Shown: positions 1-7,754 of the stretch, one piece after another
Position numbering within the stretch: position 1 is the first letter of the stretch
How the letters are laid out: every line of letters starts with the position of its first letter
Source: Weissella confusa
Lineage (GTDB): Bacteria > Bacillota > Bacilli > Lactobacillales > Lactobacillaceae
Direction of reading: 5' to 3'
NCBI GenBank assembly: GCA_001436895.1
Contig: JQAY01000002.1
Coordinates: 150,167 to 214,166, forward strand
DNA: 64,000 nucleotides
The notes under the pieces: generated by a model
What the model was told of the DNA's origin: nothing
The model's input: the letters and a program-made list of their open reading frames with translations, nothing else
The model's database searches: none
Position numbers and translations under genes: made by a program

Positions 1-732
1 CAAAGCATCAAACCCTAGAAAGGCGAAGAACACCATCGACGTTCCAGCGAAGACACCTTGAATACCGAATGCACCATCCATGCGCTTGGGAATTAACGGG
101 GTCAAATTATCAGCTTTGATAAAGAAAAATCCGACAATAATGAACAATATAATAATGCCGATTTTTAAGATCACCATGGCATTTTGAACGCGCTTAGACT
201 CGGTCATTCCCCCTCGCAACAGCAGCCCAATTAACAAGACAATCACAACTGCCACAATATTCACGACCGTTCCTTCAGCCGGATTATAAGCACCTGACAA
301 CGCGGTTGGCAACTTGAAGAATGGCGACATCAGATTAGCAAAGTAGGCTGACCATCCTGTCGAAACAGCTGCCACGCCCAAGGCATATTCCAAAATCAAT
401 GCCCAGCCAAGAATCCATCCAATTACCTCACCAAAGATAACATTGCCGTATGAATAAGCTGATCCAGCTACCGGCATTGCCGAAGCCGTTTCAGAATAGG
501 CCATTGCCACCAACCCAGACACAACAGCTGCGATAATAAAACTAAAAATCACACCTGGTCCGGCTGTCGTTGCAGCAACCGTACCCGGCAAAATAAAAAT
601 ACCAGTTCCAATAACCGCCCCAATTCCTAATCCAATTAAATCTTTAGCAGTTAAAGACTTCGAAAAATGCGCATCACTCTTCAAATAAGTCTCTAACGAT
701 TCTTTACGAAACATCCGCTTTAGTAACGACAT
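1..732 (-). CDS. APC-family amino acid permease, N-terminal part (runs off window)
   Basis: The first 244 residues of a multi-pass amino-acid/cation symporter of the APC superfamily (YfnA/CAT-like); the C-terminus lies beyond the left edge. The N-terminal hydrophilic stretch is followed by the family signature GIGAVIGTGIFILPG in TM1 at about residues 38-52, then hydrophobic helices to the edge. The start at 732 is preceded by GGGAAGAGG at good spacing. It is transcribed from a promoter about 350 bp upstream through a long attenuator leader whose leader peptide is rich in Phe and Tyr. Aromatic amino acids are therefore the likely substrate class, but this is inference from the leader, not from the protein. 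Confidence 0.9.
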   Translation of the reverse strand, partial: MSLLKRMFRKESLETYLKSDAHFSKSLTAKDLIGLGIGAVIGTGIFILPGTVAATTAGPGVIFSFIIAAVVSGLVAMAYSETASAMPVAGSAYSYGNVIFGEVIGWILGWALILEYALGVAAVSTGWSAYFANLMSPFFKLPTALSGAYNPAEGTVVNIVAVVIVLLIGLLLRGGMTESKRVQNAMVILKIGIIILFIIVGFFFIKADNLTPLIPKRMDGAFGIQGVFAGTSMVFFAFLGFDAL

Positions 733-770
733 ATAAACACACCTCTTCCCAAATGACAAAAGCCCCAGTA

Positions 771-815
771 AATAAAAAGCACGCATCAGATACCAATTCA
801 GTATCCGACACGTGC
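771..815 (-). terminator. Leader (attenuator) terminator of the permease gene
   Basis: On the minus strand a stem pairs 801-815 with 779-793 (GCACG arms plus TCGGATAC with GTATCTGA, one G-U pair) around a 7-nt loop and is followed by a T-run. It lies about 40 nt before the permease start, inside the transcript, so it can only act as a conditional terminator. Confidence 0.85.
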
Positions 816-929
816 TAAATGAGTTTCATACAAACTAATTGCTTAGTCGTCTGATGTCTCACACACTCGGATACTTTACCGTCATCCGAGTGTTCAACGC
901 AAAATAACTTTACGATTGATTCGGATGAC
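786..929 (-). promoter_or_regulatory. Ribosome-dependent transcription attenuator (mutually exclusive hairpins)
   Basis: In transcript order there are four mutually complementary segments. Segment 1 (921-929, GTCATCCGA in RNA sense) follows the leader-peptide stop and can fold back on the last leader codons, with an outer CTTTACG/CGTAAAG stem. Segment 2 (881-889, TCGGATGAC) is a perfect 9-bp complement of segment 1. Segment 3 (867-874, GTATCCGA) lies in a stretch that pairs with the segment-2 region (ACACTCGGAT/ATCCGAGTGT). Segment 4 (801-808, TCGGATAC) is a perfect 8-bp complement of segment 3 and is also the 5' arm of the terminator. A ribosome stalled on the Phe/Tyr codons would free segment 1 to pair with 2, then 3 with 4, which disrupts the terminator. 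Without stalling, 2:3 and the terminator form. Confidence 0.75.
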
Positions 930-994
930 TAACCGAAAAACGTAAAGTAGAAAAACGCTTGCGTTGATGACATAACTAATTGCATGAATTTCAT
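929..994 (-). CDS. Aromatic-rich leader peptide of the permease attenuator
   Basis: A 21-codon reading frame, or 18 codons from the better placed second ATG at 985, where AAAGGG lies 10 nt upstream. The peptide from that start is MQLVMSSTQAFFYFTFFG and ends with TAG at 929-931. Six of its last eight residues are Phe or Tyr. The Phe/Tyr codons overlap the 5' arms of the first leader hairpins, the classical arrangement for translation-coupled attenuation, as in enteric phe leaders. It sits between a good promoter and a conditional terminator. No product function is expected beyond sensing charged tRNA-Phe/Tyr. Confidence 0.75.
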   Translation of the reverse strand: MKFMQLVMSSTQAFFYFTFFG

Positions 995-1057
995 TCCCTT
1001 TGACTTTGATTAACGCCGATTCACTTTGAATCAACGGCCCCTTTAAATGACCCCCTA

Positions 1058-1086
1058 AGCATATGATATCCCTGACAATTCGTCAA
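1058..1086 (-). promoter_or_regulatory. Sigma-A promoter of the attenuator/permease transcript
   Basis: On the minus strand TTGACG (1081-1086) and TATGCT (1058-1063) are separated by 17 bp. This puts the transcript start near 1050 and gives a leader of about 320 nt. Confidence 0.7.
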
Positions 1087-1167
1087 CAACTTATCGACAC
1101 TGACTTTTTGTAACCATACCGAAACACATTGCAAGCTGGATACTCGTTTTTCTACAAAAAATAAGTT

Positions 1168-1173
1168 TATAAT
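1168..1173 (+). promoter_or_regulatory. Candidate -10 box of the amidohydrolase gene
   Basis: A perfect TATAAT lies about 55 bp before the amidohydrolase start. No convincing -35 box is visible at the right spacing. Confidence 0.4.
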
Positions 1174-1228
1174 AGAAATCAAGTAGTTTGGCGCTGAACC
1201 AAACTGAGTCTAAAAATGAGGTGGTTTC

Positions 1229-2467
1229 ATGTCGATTCGCACGTATCATAATGCGCAAGTCTACGATGTTGCGCAAGAAAAATTTATTCCTAATTCATGG
1301 TTCACCGTTGATTTGACCAGTGGTCGTATCACATCTACCGGTGTTGGCACAGCTCCTGCGGAAGGCCAAGAACTTGTCGATCTTGAAAACAAGTTTGTAA
1401 CACCTGGTATGATCAATACCCACGTTCACATCATCAACAAGGTTTTCCCATACGGTCCTAAGGCATCGCGTGAGCCATTTGAGATTGCGATGCAAGCCCA
1501 AGCTAACTTGAACGAGATGTTGGCTTCTGGTGTCACTTACACGCGTGTCCTTGCGACAGCCAATAGCTTTGACATCGGCATCCAAAAGATGACGTTGAAT
1601 GGTCAATGGCGCGGTACTGGTGTTGTGGCATCTGGTCGTGCCTTTTCAACCATTGGTGGTCACGCTTCAAAGATCGGTGAAGCATTGACTGGTCCGGAAG
1701 AATTCCGTGCTGGTGTGCGTCGTCGCATCGAACAAGGTGCCCATGCCATCAAGTACATGGCTTCTGGTGGTATCGCCTTCGATCAGTTCGAACAACCTGA
1801 TATGCCACAAATGACGGAAGCCGAAATGGCCGCTGGTGTTGATGTTGCCCACCGTCGTGGTATCAAGGTTGCCGCTCACGCTGAAGCATTGCAAACCGTT
1901 AAGGAAGCTTTGCGCGCTGGCGTCGATTCTGTTGAACACGCCTTTGTCATTGACGATGAAGCGTTGGACTTGTTCCTTTCAACTGGCACTTATTTGACAC
2001 CAACTTTGGTTGCACCATACGTCATCATCAAGCGTGGTGATGGTTTGTTGCCACAATGGATGGTTGATAAGGCTTACAAGTGGGTTGATTCTCACTTCGA
2101 AGCTTTCGGTAAGGCAGCAAAGAACGGCGTTAATTTGGCGCTTGGAACTGATGCCGGTTCACCATTGAATGGTTACGCGGATACGGCTTTGGAAGCTGAA
2201 TTGTGGTCAATTGCAGGCGCAACAAACCAACAAATTTTGCGTGCCCTATTCACCAACGCGGCTGATTTGCTTCAAATCAGTGACGATTATGGTGAGCTAG
2301 TACCCGGTAAGATGGCCGACTTCGTTATGTTCGATGCCAGCCCACTTGCTGATATTAAGGTTTTGCAAGATCCAAAGCGCGTTGCTAAGTTTGGTGAATT
2401 CGTTGATACAACCGGATTCCAAAACCCATTTATTTTGCCACTTGATAAGGGTCACTTGGCCTACTAA
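1229..2467 (+). CDS. Metal-dependent amidohydrolase (imidazolonepropionase/prolidase-like)
   Basis: A 412-residue cytoplasmic metal hydrolase of the amidohydrolase superfamily. Metal-ligand motifs are in the usual order: HVH at about 65-67, Lys in KYMASGG at about 175, AHAEA at about 217, EHA at about 237 and GTDAGSP with Asp at about 308. This pattern is shared by imidazolonepropionase-like enzymes and Xaa-Pro/acyl-amino-acid hydrolases, so the substrate cannot be named. The ATG follows GAGGTGG by 4-5 nt. It is monocistronic, with a terminator shared with the convergent exonuclease gene. Confidence 0.88.
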   Translation: MSIRTYHNAQVYDVAQEKFIPNSWFTVDLTSGRITSTGVGTAPAEGQELVDLENKFVTPGMINTHVHIINKVFPYGPKASREPFEIAMQAQANLNEMLASGVTYTRVLATANSFDIGIQKMTLNGQWRGTGVVASGRAFSTIGGHASKIGEALTGPEEFRAGVRRRIEQGAHAIKYMASGGIAFDQFEQPDMPQMTEAEMAAGVDVAHRRGIKVAAHAEALQTVKEALRAGVDSVEHAFVIDDEALDLFLSTGTYLTPTLVAPYVIIKRGDGLLPQWMVDKAYKWVDSHFEAFGKAAKNGVNLALGTDAGSPLNGYADTALEAELWSIAGATNQQILRALFTNAADLLQISDDYGELVPGKMADFVMFDASPLADIKVLQDPKRVAKFGEFVDTTGFQNPFILPLDKGHLAY

Positions 2468-2476
2468 AATGCAGAC

Positions 2477-2518
2477 AAAAAGACGAGACGAACAGATTGA
2501 TGTTCATCTCGTCTTTTT
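2477..2518. terminator. Bidirectional terminator
   Basis: A stem of about 13 bp (AGACGAGA arms) flanked by A- and T-runs lies between convergent genes. It overlaps the stop codon of the exonuclease gene. Confidence 0.85.
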
Positions 2519-3071
2519 ACTTTGCCCAGACTTTTTGCATAGCCGCAAAGACTGCTAGCGTTGCGCGTGAATCTGCCAACGCACGGTGCTTTTGCGTGCC
2601 AATTTCAACTTCATATTCGTCAGCTAAGCCGGCCAATGAAATATCATTTGGATTACCATTCAATGCACGGTGAATTTGTTGTGTATCAAACACCTTGCCG
2701 TTGGTCTTCCACTTACCCAAATCGTTGTAGCGGAGACCCTCCTTAATCAATTGGACATCCCCATCAACAATCGCGTGACCAACAACCGGATAATCGCCGA
2801 CAAATTTCATAAAGCGTGTCAATGCGCGTTCTTCAGCCATACCGTTTTGAATCATTTCCAACGTAATCCAGCCATCATCACCGCCCATTGATTGTGAGAT
2901 GAACTTAAATGATGCCATCCCGCTCCCCATTGGCGGATTGTTGACAATCACGGAAAACTTTTCAATATCTTGCCCGGTTGTCACCTTTAAAGCACCGATT
3001 TCGATAATTTGATTACTGCCGTTCATTTCCAAATCAAAAACGACGTAATTTTTTAGTTCTGTAAAAAGCAT
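2517..3071 (-). CDS. DEDDh 3'-5' exonuclease (DnaQ/RNase T fold)
   Basis: A 184-residue exonuclease-domain protein with no other domain. The two-metal catalytic set is visible: FDLEMN gives Asp13 and Glu15, GHAIVDGDV gives Asp103, and KHRALADSRA gives His162 and Asp167. Such stand-alone proteins trim 3' ends of DNA or RNA, or act as epsilon-like proofreaders; which applies here is open. The start at 3071 has GGGAG/AGGG just upstream. Confidence 0.85.
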   Translation of the reverse strand: MLFTELKNYVVFDLEMNGSNQIIEIGALKVTTGQDIEKFSVIVNNPPMGSGMASFKFISQSMGGDDGWITLEMIQNGMAEERALTRFMKFVGDYPVVGHAIVDGDVQLIKEGLRYNDLGKWKTNGKVFDTQQIHRALNGNPNDISLAGLADEYEVEIGTQKHRALADSRATLAVFAAMQKVWAK

Positions 3072-3194
3072 ACCCTACTCCCAATCGTTAACTATGTTAA
3101 CAGTATAACCCCTCAAGAAACCGAATGCTTGCATTTATTAAAGGGAGGCGTAAAGTTATCACTAACAATACGTAAAGAAAAGGAACCTTTTTTC

Positions 3195-3560
3195 ATGCGC
3201 TCTTTAGCAAAATTCAATAAGCTACGCCGCAACTTCAACATGGAAAGCCACCGCAAGTTGCAACTCGACGAGCATGGTGTAACCGATGTTTACGACGGTG
3301 TTCAAGTAACCGTTCTAGTTAAGGACGATCAAGCAACGATGATTTTTATCGACTCTGAAGACGCCGATAACGATGAAGCTGGTCGTGCTTTCGTTGCCTT
3401 TGAGCACGGTATGAGCTGGTCATCACAAGAATTCTACAACGCCTACATGGCCGTTCACGAGAACCCAGATGAGCCAGCTGTCGCCACGGCCAATGGTATT
3501 CAAGTGACTCACAAAATCGACGCTAATGGCTTGCACATCAAGATCGTGCCAGCTCCTTAA
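3195..3560 (+). CDS. Uncharacterised small protein, paralogue of the one at 46013-46393
   Basis: About 121 residues from the ATG at 3195, which has AAAGGAA upstream; in-frame upstream sequence lacks a comparable site, and an ATG at 3240 is also possible. The protein has a basic N-terminus and an acidic body. Its centre (DGVQVTV, then FVAFEHGMSW) aligns with DGLQMSI and FQGFEFGMHW in the protein at 46013-46393, so the two are paralogues. There is no signal peptide or membrane segment. Function is unknown. Confidence 0.75.
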   Translation: MRSLAKFNKLRRNFNMESHRKLQLDEHGVTDVYDGVQVTVLVKDDQATMIFIDSEDADNDEAGRAFVAFEHGMSWSSQEFYNAYMAVHENPDEPAVATANGIQVTHKIDANGLHIKIVPAP

Positions 3561-3597
3561 AAAAATTCCGTCTCAGTTGAGACGGAATTTTTTGTTT
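3559..3597. terminator. Terminator between convergent genes
   Basis: AAATTCCGTCTC pairs with GAGACGGAATTT around a 4-nt loop, with A/T runs on both sides. Confidence 0.85.
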
Positions 3598-3600
3598 TTA

Positions 3601-4095
3601 TTATGACAACGGCACACCGTTGTATTGTGTATCAACTGCAGCCACATTGTCCATTAGATAATGTTCAACCGCCACCTTGTATGGTACTTCGTTTTCATAG
3701 GCGAAAGCCGTTAGCTTCGTGAATTCAGGTGAGTTCATGTGCCAAACTTGCTTAACACCAACTTCAAGCAAGTGGTTGTGTAGTAAACCAACAATCGCCT
3801 CGAATTGACGTAATTCATGTGCGTTCGCATCGTAAATGTTGTACAAGTTAAATGAACGATTTTCGATGTTGGCCAACATCACCAAACCTTGGGCAGCAGT
3901 ACCACGCGTTTGGCCATTCACCTTATACATTGTTGGGGTTGGATAAGCACGATTGCTTGGGTAAGCCACAGCTTGCGCTTCTAATGCATGCAACTTTGCG
4001 ATAACTTGTCCAGCAACTTCAGGTCGAACGCCCGTCTTCACCAAAATGTTTCCGAATGACATCATAAATGCTTGTGTGTGTACTGTCCCTGCCAT
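3601..4095 (-). CDS. Uncharacterised 164-residue protein
   Basis: A soluble-looking protein of 164 residues that I cannot place in a family. It starts MAGTVHTQAFMMSFG, has mixed alpha/beta character and has no signal peptide, membrane helix or obvious catalytic motif. The ATG at 4095 is preceded by AAGGGGGC. About 110 bp of AT-rich DNA without genes separates it from the next terminator. Base composition matches its neighbours. Confidence 0.75.
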   Translation of the reverse strand: MAGTVHTQAFMMSFGNILVKTGVRPEVAGQVIAKLHALEAQAVAYPSNRAYPTPTMYKVNGQTRGTAAQGLVMLANIENRSFNLYNIYDANAHELRQFEAIVGLLHNHLLEVGVKQVWHMNSPEFTKLTAFAYENEVPYKVAVEHYLMDNVAAVDTQYNGVPLS

Positions 4096-4211
4096 AATTA
4101 ACTTGCCCCCTTGTTAACGTGTTCTCTGTTATTACAAGTCTAAGTTTATGACGCAAGGCATAGAAAATTCAAAAAGTTCACAGAATGAAACAAATTAGAG
4201 TCATTTTTACG

Positions 4212-4245
4212 CAAAAAGCGTCAACCACGCGGGTTGACGCTTATT
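4212..4245 (-). terminator. Terminator of the YeiH-like gene
   Basis: AGCGTCAACC pairs with GGGTTGACGCT. Reading the minus strand, a T-run follows. Confidence 0.85.
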
Positions 4246-4246
4246 T

Positions 4247-5242
4247 TTAGTGCATTAATAACGTAATCAAACCAAGCGCTAGGACGACTTGGAAAATGAT
4301 TGTCACCAAGCCATATCCTAGGAAAGTTGCCCCGGAAGACTTGATTGTGGCCCACTTCAAATTCAGACCAATGCCGGCCAAATTGACAATACCAAAGAAG
4401 CTCGTGACTTCATGTGCTGTGCCGGTTAGCACATGTGGCAAACTCACGAATGAATTGATGACTACCAAGACGATAAACGTCACCACAAACCACGGTACTT
4501 TGACCTTCGACGTCAGCGCGACACCTTCAACCGGCGTCGCTTTCGTGGCATAACGTGACATCAAAATGACAACCGCTGACAGCAAGACAACACGCAACAT
4601 CTTGAAGATTGGTGCATACGTCACAACGTCACCACCAACCAAAGAAGCTGTACCTGATACTTGTCCGACTGACTGCACCGTTCCACCAATCAATGCGCTG
4701 ACCAACATATCGTTATGGTGCAACAACTCTGGCCCGATAACTGGCAAAACAAACAGCAAGACAACACCGGCTAGCGAAACCGTTGCCACGGCCGTGCGAC
4801 GTTGATTATCACTCGCCCCAATTGCTGGTGCGACTGATGCGATGGCACTTGATCCACAGACTGCGTTTCCAGCTCCCATCAACATCGCTGATTGTGGTGC
4901 CACCTTAAAGACGCGTCCACCAATCCACATGACAAATAGAATCGTCGCCGTCATTTGTAGCAAGATGAAAATCACACCTGACCAGCCCAATGTCGCCATA
5001 TTATTAAGCGTCACATTCAGTCCAAGCACCGCAATTCCAATTTCAATTGGGTACTTTTCGGCCCACTTCACACCGGCGTTCCAGCGTTCGTGTGCAAACA
5101 ACGTGTTTCCCAAAACGATTCCCATCAACATCGCTAACGCCTCGCCACCCAGCGAAGGCAAATATGGTGATAACAATTTCGCCACAATAGACACCGCCAA
5201 AGTTAGCAAAATACCTGCCACCATATTACGTTTAATTGCCAT
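4247..5242 (-). CDS. YeiH-family putative anion (sulfate/sulfonate) exporter
   Basis: A 331-residue polytopic membrane protein with about ten hydrophobic helices. Features of the conserved-hypothetical-698 family are visible: EALAMLMGIVLGN near 35-47, KWAEKYPIEIGIAVLGLNV near 60-78 and GNAVCGSSAIASVAPAIGA near 125-143, ending NLAGIGLNLKWATIK. Members are annotated as putative sulfate or sulfonate exporters, mostly without direct proof. The start at 5242 has GAGGAGAG upstream. It follows the GNAT gene by 64 bp on the same strand and may be cotranscribed. Confidence 0.85.
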   Translation of the reverse strand: MAIKRNMVAGILLTLAVSIVAKLLSPYLPSLGGEALAMLMGIVLGNTLFAHERWNAGVKWAEKYPIEIGIAVLGLNVTLNNMATLGWSGVIFILLQMTATILFVMWIGGRVFKVAPQSAMLMGAGNAVCGSSAIASVAPAIGASDNQRRTAVATVSLAGVVLLFVLPVIGPELLHHNDMLVSALIGGTVQSVGQVSGTASLVGGDVVTYAPIFKMLRVVLLSAVVILMSRYATKATPVEGVALTSKVKVPWFVVTFIVLVVINSFVSLPHVLTGTAHEVTSFFGIVNLAGIGLNLKWATIKSSGATFLGYGLVTIIFQVVLALGLITLLMH

Positions 5243-5306
5243 AATACTTCTCTCCTCGAATAAACTACTTTTCCTAGTGTACTACTATTCGACTGAAGAT
5301 AATGGT

Positions 5307-5879
5307 TTATTCCACTGAACGTTGCATATGTGTGTAATGATGCTCACCAATCATGAGCTCGCTAACTGGTTCAAATCCTTCGCGTTCGTACAACGCACGC
5401 GCCTTTGGGTTACCATCATCCACATTAAGCCCAATGACTTGTTCACCTTGTGCTTGCGCCACAGCTGGCAAAGCAGCCAATAGCTGTGTTCCAACGCCCT
5501 TACCACGGGCTGTCTCGGACACCGAAATCGAATCAAGATACCATTCTTGCCCCACCGTTTCTTTGTCCGGGAACAACTCCGCTAACTCACCAAAACGGTC
5601 AGCCAGAAGGCGTTGCAAAGATACATCCAAATAAGGCTCTTGCTTCGCTGGATAACCAAAGGCCACCCCGACAATAGCACCACTCATTTCCGCTACCGTT
5701 GCATGCTTATGTGAGTAACGTGCCGTGTCATCAGCTAATGCACTATCATGTAGTAATTGTTCAATATTGTCACGACCAAGCTTTTCCACCATTGGAATTT
5801 GCATTTGGTCAATAATTGTCATTTCTAAATGGACAATCGCCCCTGTATCAGCAATTGTTGCTGGTCGAATTGTAATCAT
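5307..5879 (-). CDS. GNAT-family N-acetyltransferase
   Basis: A 190-residue single-domain acetyltransferase. The acetyl-CoA binding motif A is clear (SVSETARGKGVGTQLL at about 121-136), followed by NVDDGNPKARALYEREGFE (about 152-170) typical of motif B. It opens with MITIRPATIADTGAIVHLE, a standard GNAT start. The acceptor substrate is unknown. GGGGGAAAG precedes the ATG at 5879. Confidence 0.9.
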   Translation of the reverse strand: MITIRPATIADTGAIVHLEMTIIDQMQIPMVEKLGRDNIEQLLHDSALADDTARYSHKHATVAEMSGAIVGVAFGYPAKQEPYLDVSLQRLLADRFGELAELFPDKETVGQEWYLDSISVSETARGKGVGTQLLAALPAVAQAQGEQVIGLNVDDGNPKARALYEREGFEPVSELMIGEHHYTHMQRSVE

Positions 5880-5971
5880 AATATCTTTCCCCCATCACTC
5901 TAGTTTAACGGCTTTATTCAAGTATGCCCACTAGTTTTTTAGGAATTGTCTACTTTGGATATGTAAACGCC

Positions 5972-6000
5972 TTGAAAGGACCCGCAAAACCCTTTAATAT
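5972..6000 (+). promoter_or_regulatory. Promoter upstream of the dihydrouridine synthase gene
   Basis: TTGAAA (5972-5977) and TAATAT (5995-6000) are separated by 17 bp, about 80 bp before the start codon. Confidence 0.6.
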
Positions 6001-6078
6001 TGTAAATGTCCCAGTTTGGATTGCGGAAGATCGAGCCGCATAAATGAAAATATAAATGTTTAGAGAAAGGATTTAGAC

Positions 6079-7140
6079 ATGGTTAAAGCAAAGTCAGCTT
6101 ACTGGCAAGGCGTTGTCGATGAAGCACAAAATCACCCTAAGGTTCCTGGTGTTGAGAAGACCCCATTCTTCTCACTAGCACCAATGGAAGCCGTTACGGA
6201 TACGGTTTTCCGTCGCGTTGTCGAGAAGGCAGCTGCGCCTGACGTTTACTACACAGAGTTTACGAACGCCCGCAGTATTTCACACCCAAAGGCAAAGTTT
6301 ACGGTCCAAGGTCGTCTACACGTTGATAAGAGCGAAAAGATGCCCGTCGTACAAATTTGGGGAAACCGTGGTGAAGACTTCGAAAAGTCATCACTTGAAT
6401 TGCGCGACCGCGGCTACAACGCCATCGATTTGAACATGGGTTGTCCGGATTCAACGGTTATCAAGAATGGAGGCGGATCAGATTTGATTCGTCACTACGA
6501 TTCAGCAAAGGAAGTTATTGGCGCAGCTAAGACAGCTGGTTTGCCAGTGTCTGTTAAGACTCGTTTGGGCTTTAACGACATCGAAACGTTCCGTACTTGG
6601 ATTCCATTCTTGTTGCAACAAGACATTCAAGTTTTGACAGTTCACTTGCGTACGCGTAAGGAAATGTCAAAGGTTCCAGCCCACTACGAGTACATCGATG
6701 AAATCGTTAAGATGCGTGATGAAATCGCACCTGATACGTTGTTGCAAATCAACGGTGATATCAAGACTCGTGAAGAAGGTTTGGAACTAGTTCGTCAACA
6801 CCCTGGTGTTGACGGTGTCATGATTGGCCGTGGTGTTTTCGAAAACCCATTTGCCTTTGAAATCATGCCTACTGAACACACTTTGGATGAAACGTTGGCT
6901 TTGTTGCGTTTGCAACTTGACCTATACGATGAGTTCACGGCTGAGTTCGGTCCAATGCACTTCCAAAAGTTGAAGCGCTTCTTCAAGATTTATGTTCGTG
7001 GCTTTGCCTACGCCTCAGATTTGCGTGTGGCTTTGATGGACACGAACACAACTGACGAAGTTCGTGCACTTTTGGACGAATTCGATAAGCAATGGGAAGC
7101 CAAGAAGGCTGAAGATGCTGTCGCAATCGAAGCAAAGTAA
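6079..7140 (+). CDS. dus: tRNA-dihydrouridine synthase
   Basis: A 353-residue FMN-dependent reductase that makes dihydrouridine in tRNA. The TIM-barrel FMN-site motif SLAPMEAVTDTVFRR is at about 31-45. The active-site Cys motif DLNMGCPDSTVIKNGGG lies at about 117-133. QINGDIKTREEG and MIGRGVFENPF form the phosphate-binding end of the barrel. AGAAAGGA lies 7 nt before the ATG. Which U position it modifies cannot be read from sequence alone. It is monocistronic, with its own promoter and terminator. Confidence 0.93.
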   Translation: MVKAKSAYWQGVVDEAQNHPKVPGVEKTPFFSLAPMEAVTDTVFRRVVEKAAAPDVYYTEFTNARSISHPKAKFTVQGRLHVDKSEKMPVVQIWGNRGEDFEKSSLELRDRGYNAIDLNMGCPDSTVIKNGGGSDLIRHYDSAKEVIGAAKTAGLPVSVKTRLGFNDIETFRTWIPFLLQQDIQVLTVHLRTRKEMSKVPAHYEYIDEIVKMRDEIAPDTLLQINGDIKTREEGLELVRQHPGVDGVMIGRGVFENPFAFEIMPTEHTLDETLALLRLQLDLYDEFTAEFGPMHFQKLKRFFKIYVRGFAYASDLRVALMDTNTTDEVRALLDEFDKQWEAKKAEDAVAIEAK

Positions 7141-7148
7141 ATAATCAT

Positions 7149-7177
7149 AAAAGCCCGCACGCGTGCGGGCTTTTATT
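7149..7177 (+). terminator. Terminator of dus
   Basis: AAAGCCCGCAC pairs with GTGCGGGCTTT, followed by T's. Confidence 0.88.
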
Positions 7178-7205
7178 GTAAGACCAGAAAACTAGAGGTG
7201 CTGCC

Positions 7206-7754
7206 ATGACAGAACTACAAACCGGTGATTTACTTTTTGTCGGATCAACGACCGAGCAATTTTCACAAATGATTGCCCAAAGTACTCAACCGAAAGCCCA
7301 AACAATCAATTACACCCACGTCGGTATCGTTGAATTAGCAGATGACGGCGTATTTGTGTTACACGCTTCCCCTGAACTTGGCTCCGTTCGGCAACCCCTA
7401 AATTCATTTCTGGCTGCGCAAACTGGTAACGTCGATTCGTATCGTTTGAAAACATCATTTGATTTCAATTCAGTCATTTTCAAAGCCAAAACCCTTTTAG
7501 GGCAACCCTATAACTGGTCTTTCATTGCCAGTGAACCCGGTTTTTACTGCTCTGAATTTATCGAAACAGCTTTTTCCGTAGTCAAAAATCCGTTCAAAAA
7601 AATCGCCATGACCTTTGGGCCTGACGATTCAATCTTGCCAGAATGGCAAACTTATTATGCAAAGTTAGGATTGCCGGTGCCAAATGGCGAGCCGGGCACA
7701 AACCCCAACGCATTAATTAACAATCAACTTGAACGGGTTGTCCGCTTACGATAA
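7206..7754 (+). CDS. YiiX/YebB-like permuted NlpC/P60 (papain-like) hydrolase
   Basis: A 182-residue protein with the permuted papain fold of the YiiX/YebB group. GDLLFVGS is near the N-terminus, the catalytic His is in NYTHVGIVE at about 36-44, and the catalytic Cys is in GFYCSEFIETAF at about 113-124. There is no signal peptide, so it is probably cytoplasmic. Members act as amidases or lipid/peptide hydrolases; the substrate here is unknown. Its last 31 bp overlap the 3' end of the opposite-strand YihY gene. Confidence 0.82.
   Translation: MTELQTGDLLFVGSTTEQFSQMIAQSTQPKAQTINYTHVGIVELADDGVFVLHASPELGSVRQPLNSFLAAQTGNVDSYRLKTSFDFNSVIFKAKTLLGQPYNWSFIASEPGFYCSEFIETAFSVVKNPFKKIAMTFGPDDSILPEWQTYYAKLGLPVPNGEPGTNPNALINNQLERVVRLR

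Noticed and set aside
733..1057. A lysine riboswitch or T-box in the permease leader
   Set aside because: No L-box core and no GGGTGGNACCGCG-type T-box sequence is present. The hairpin set and peptide explain the leader better.
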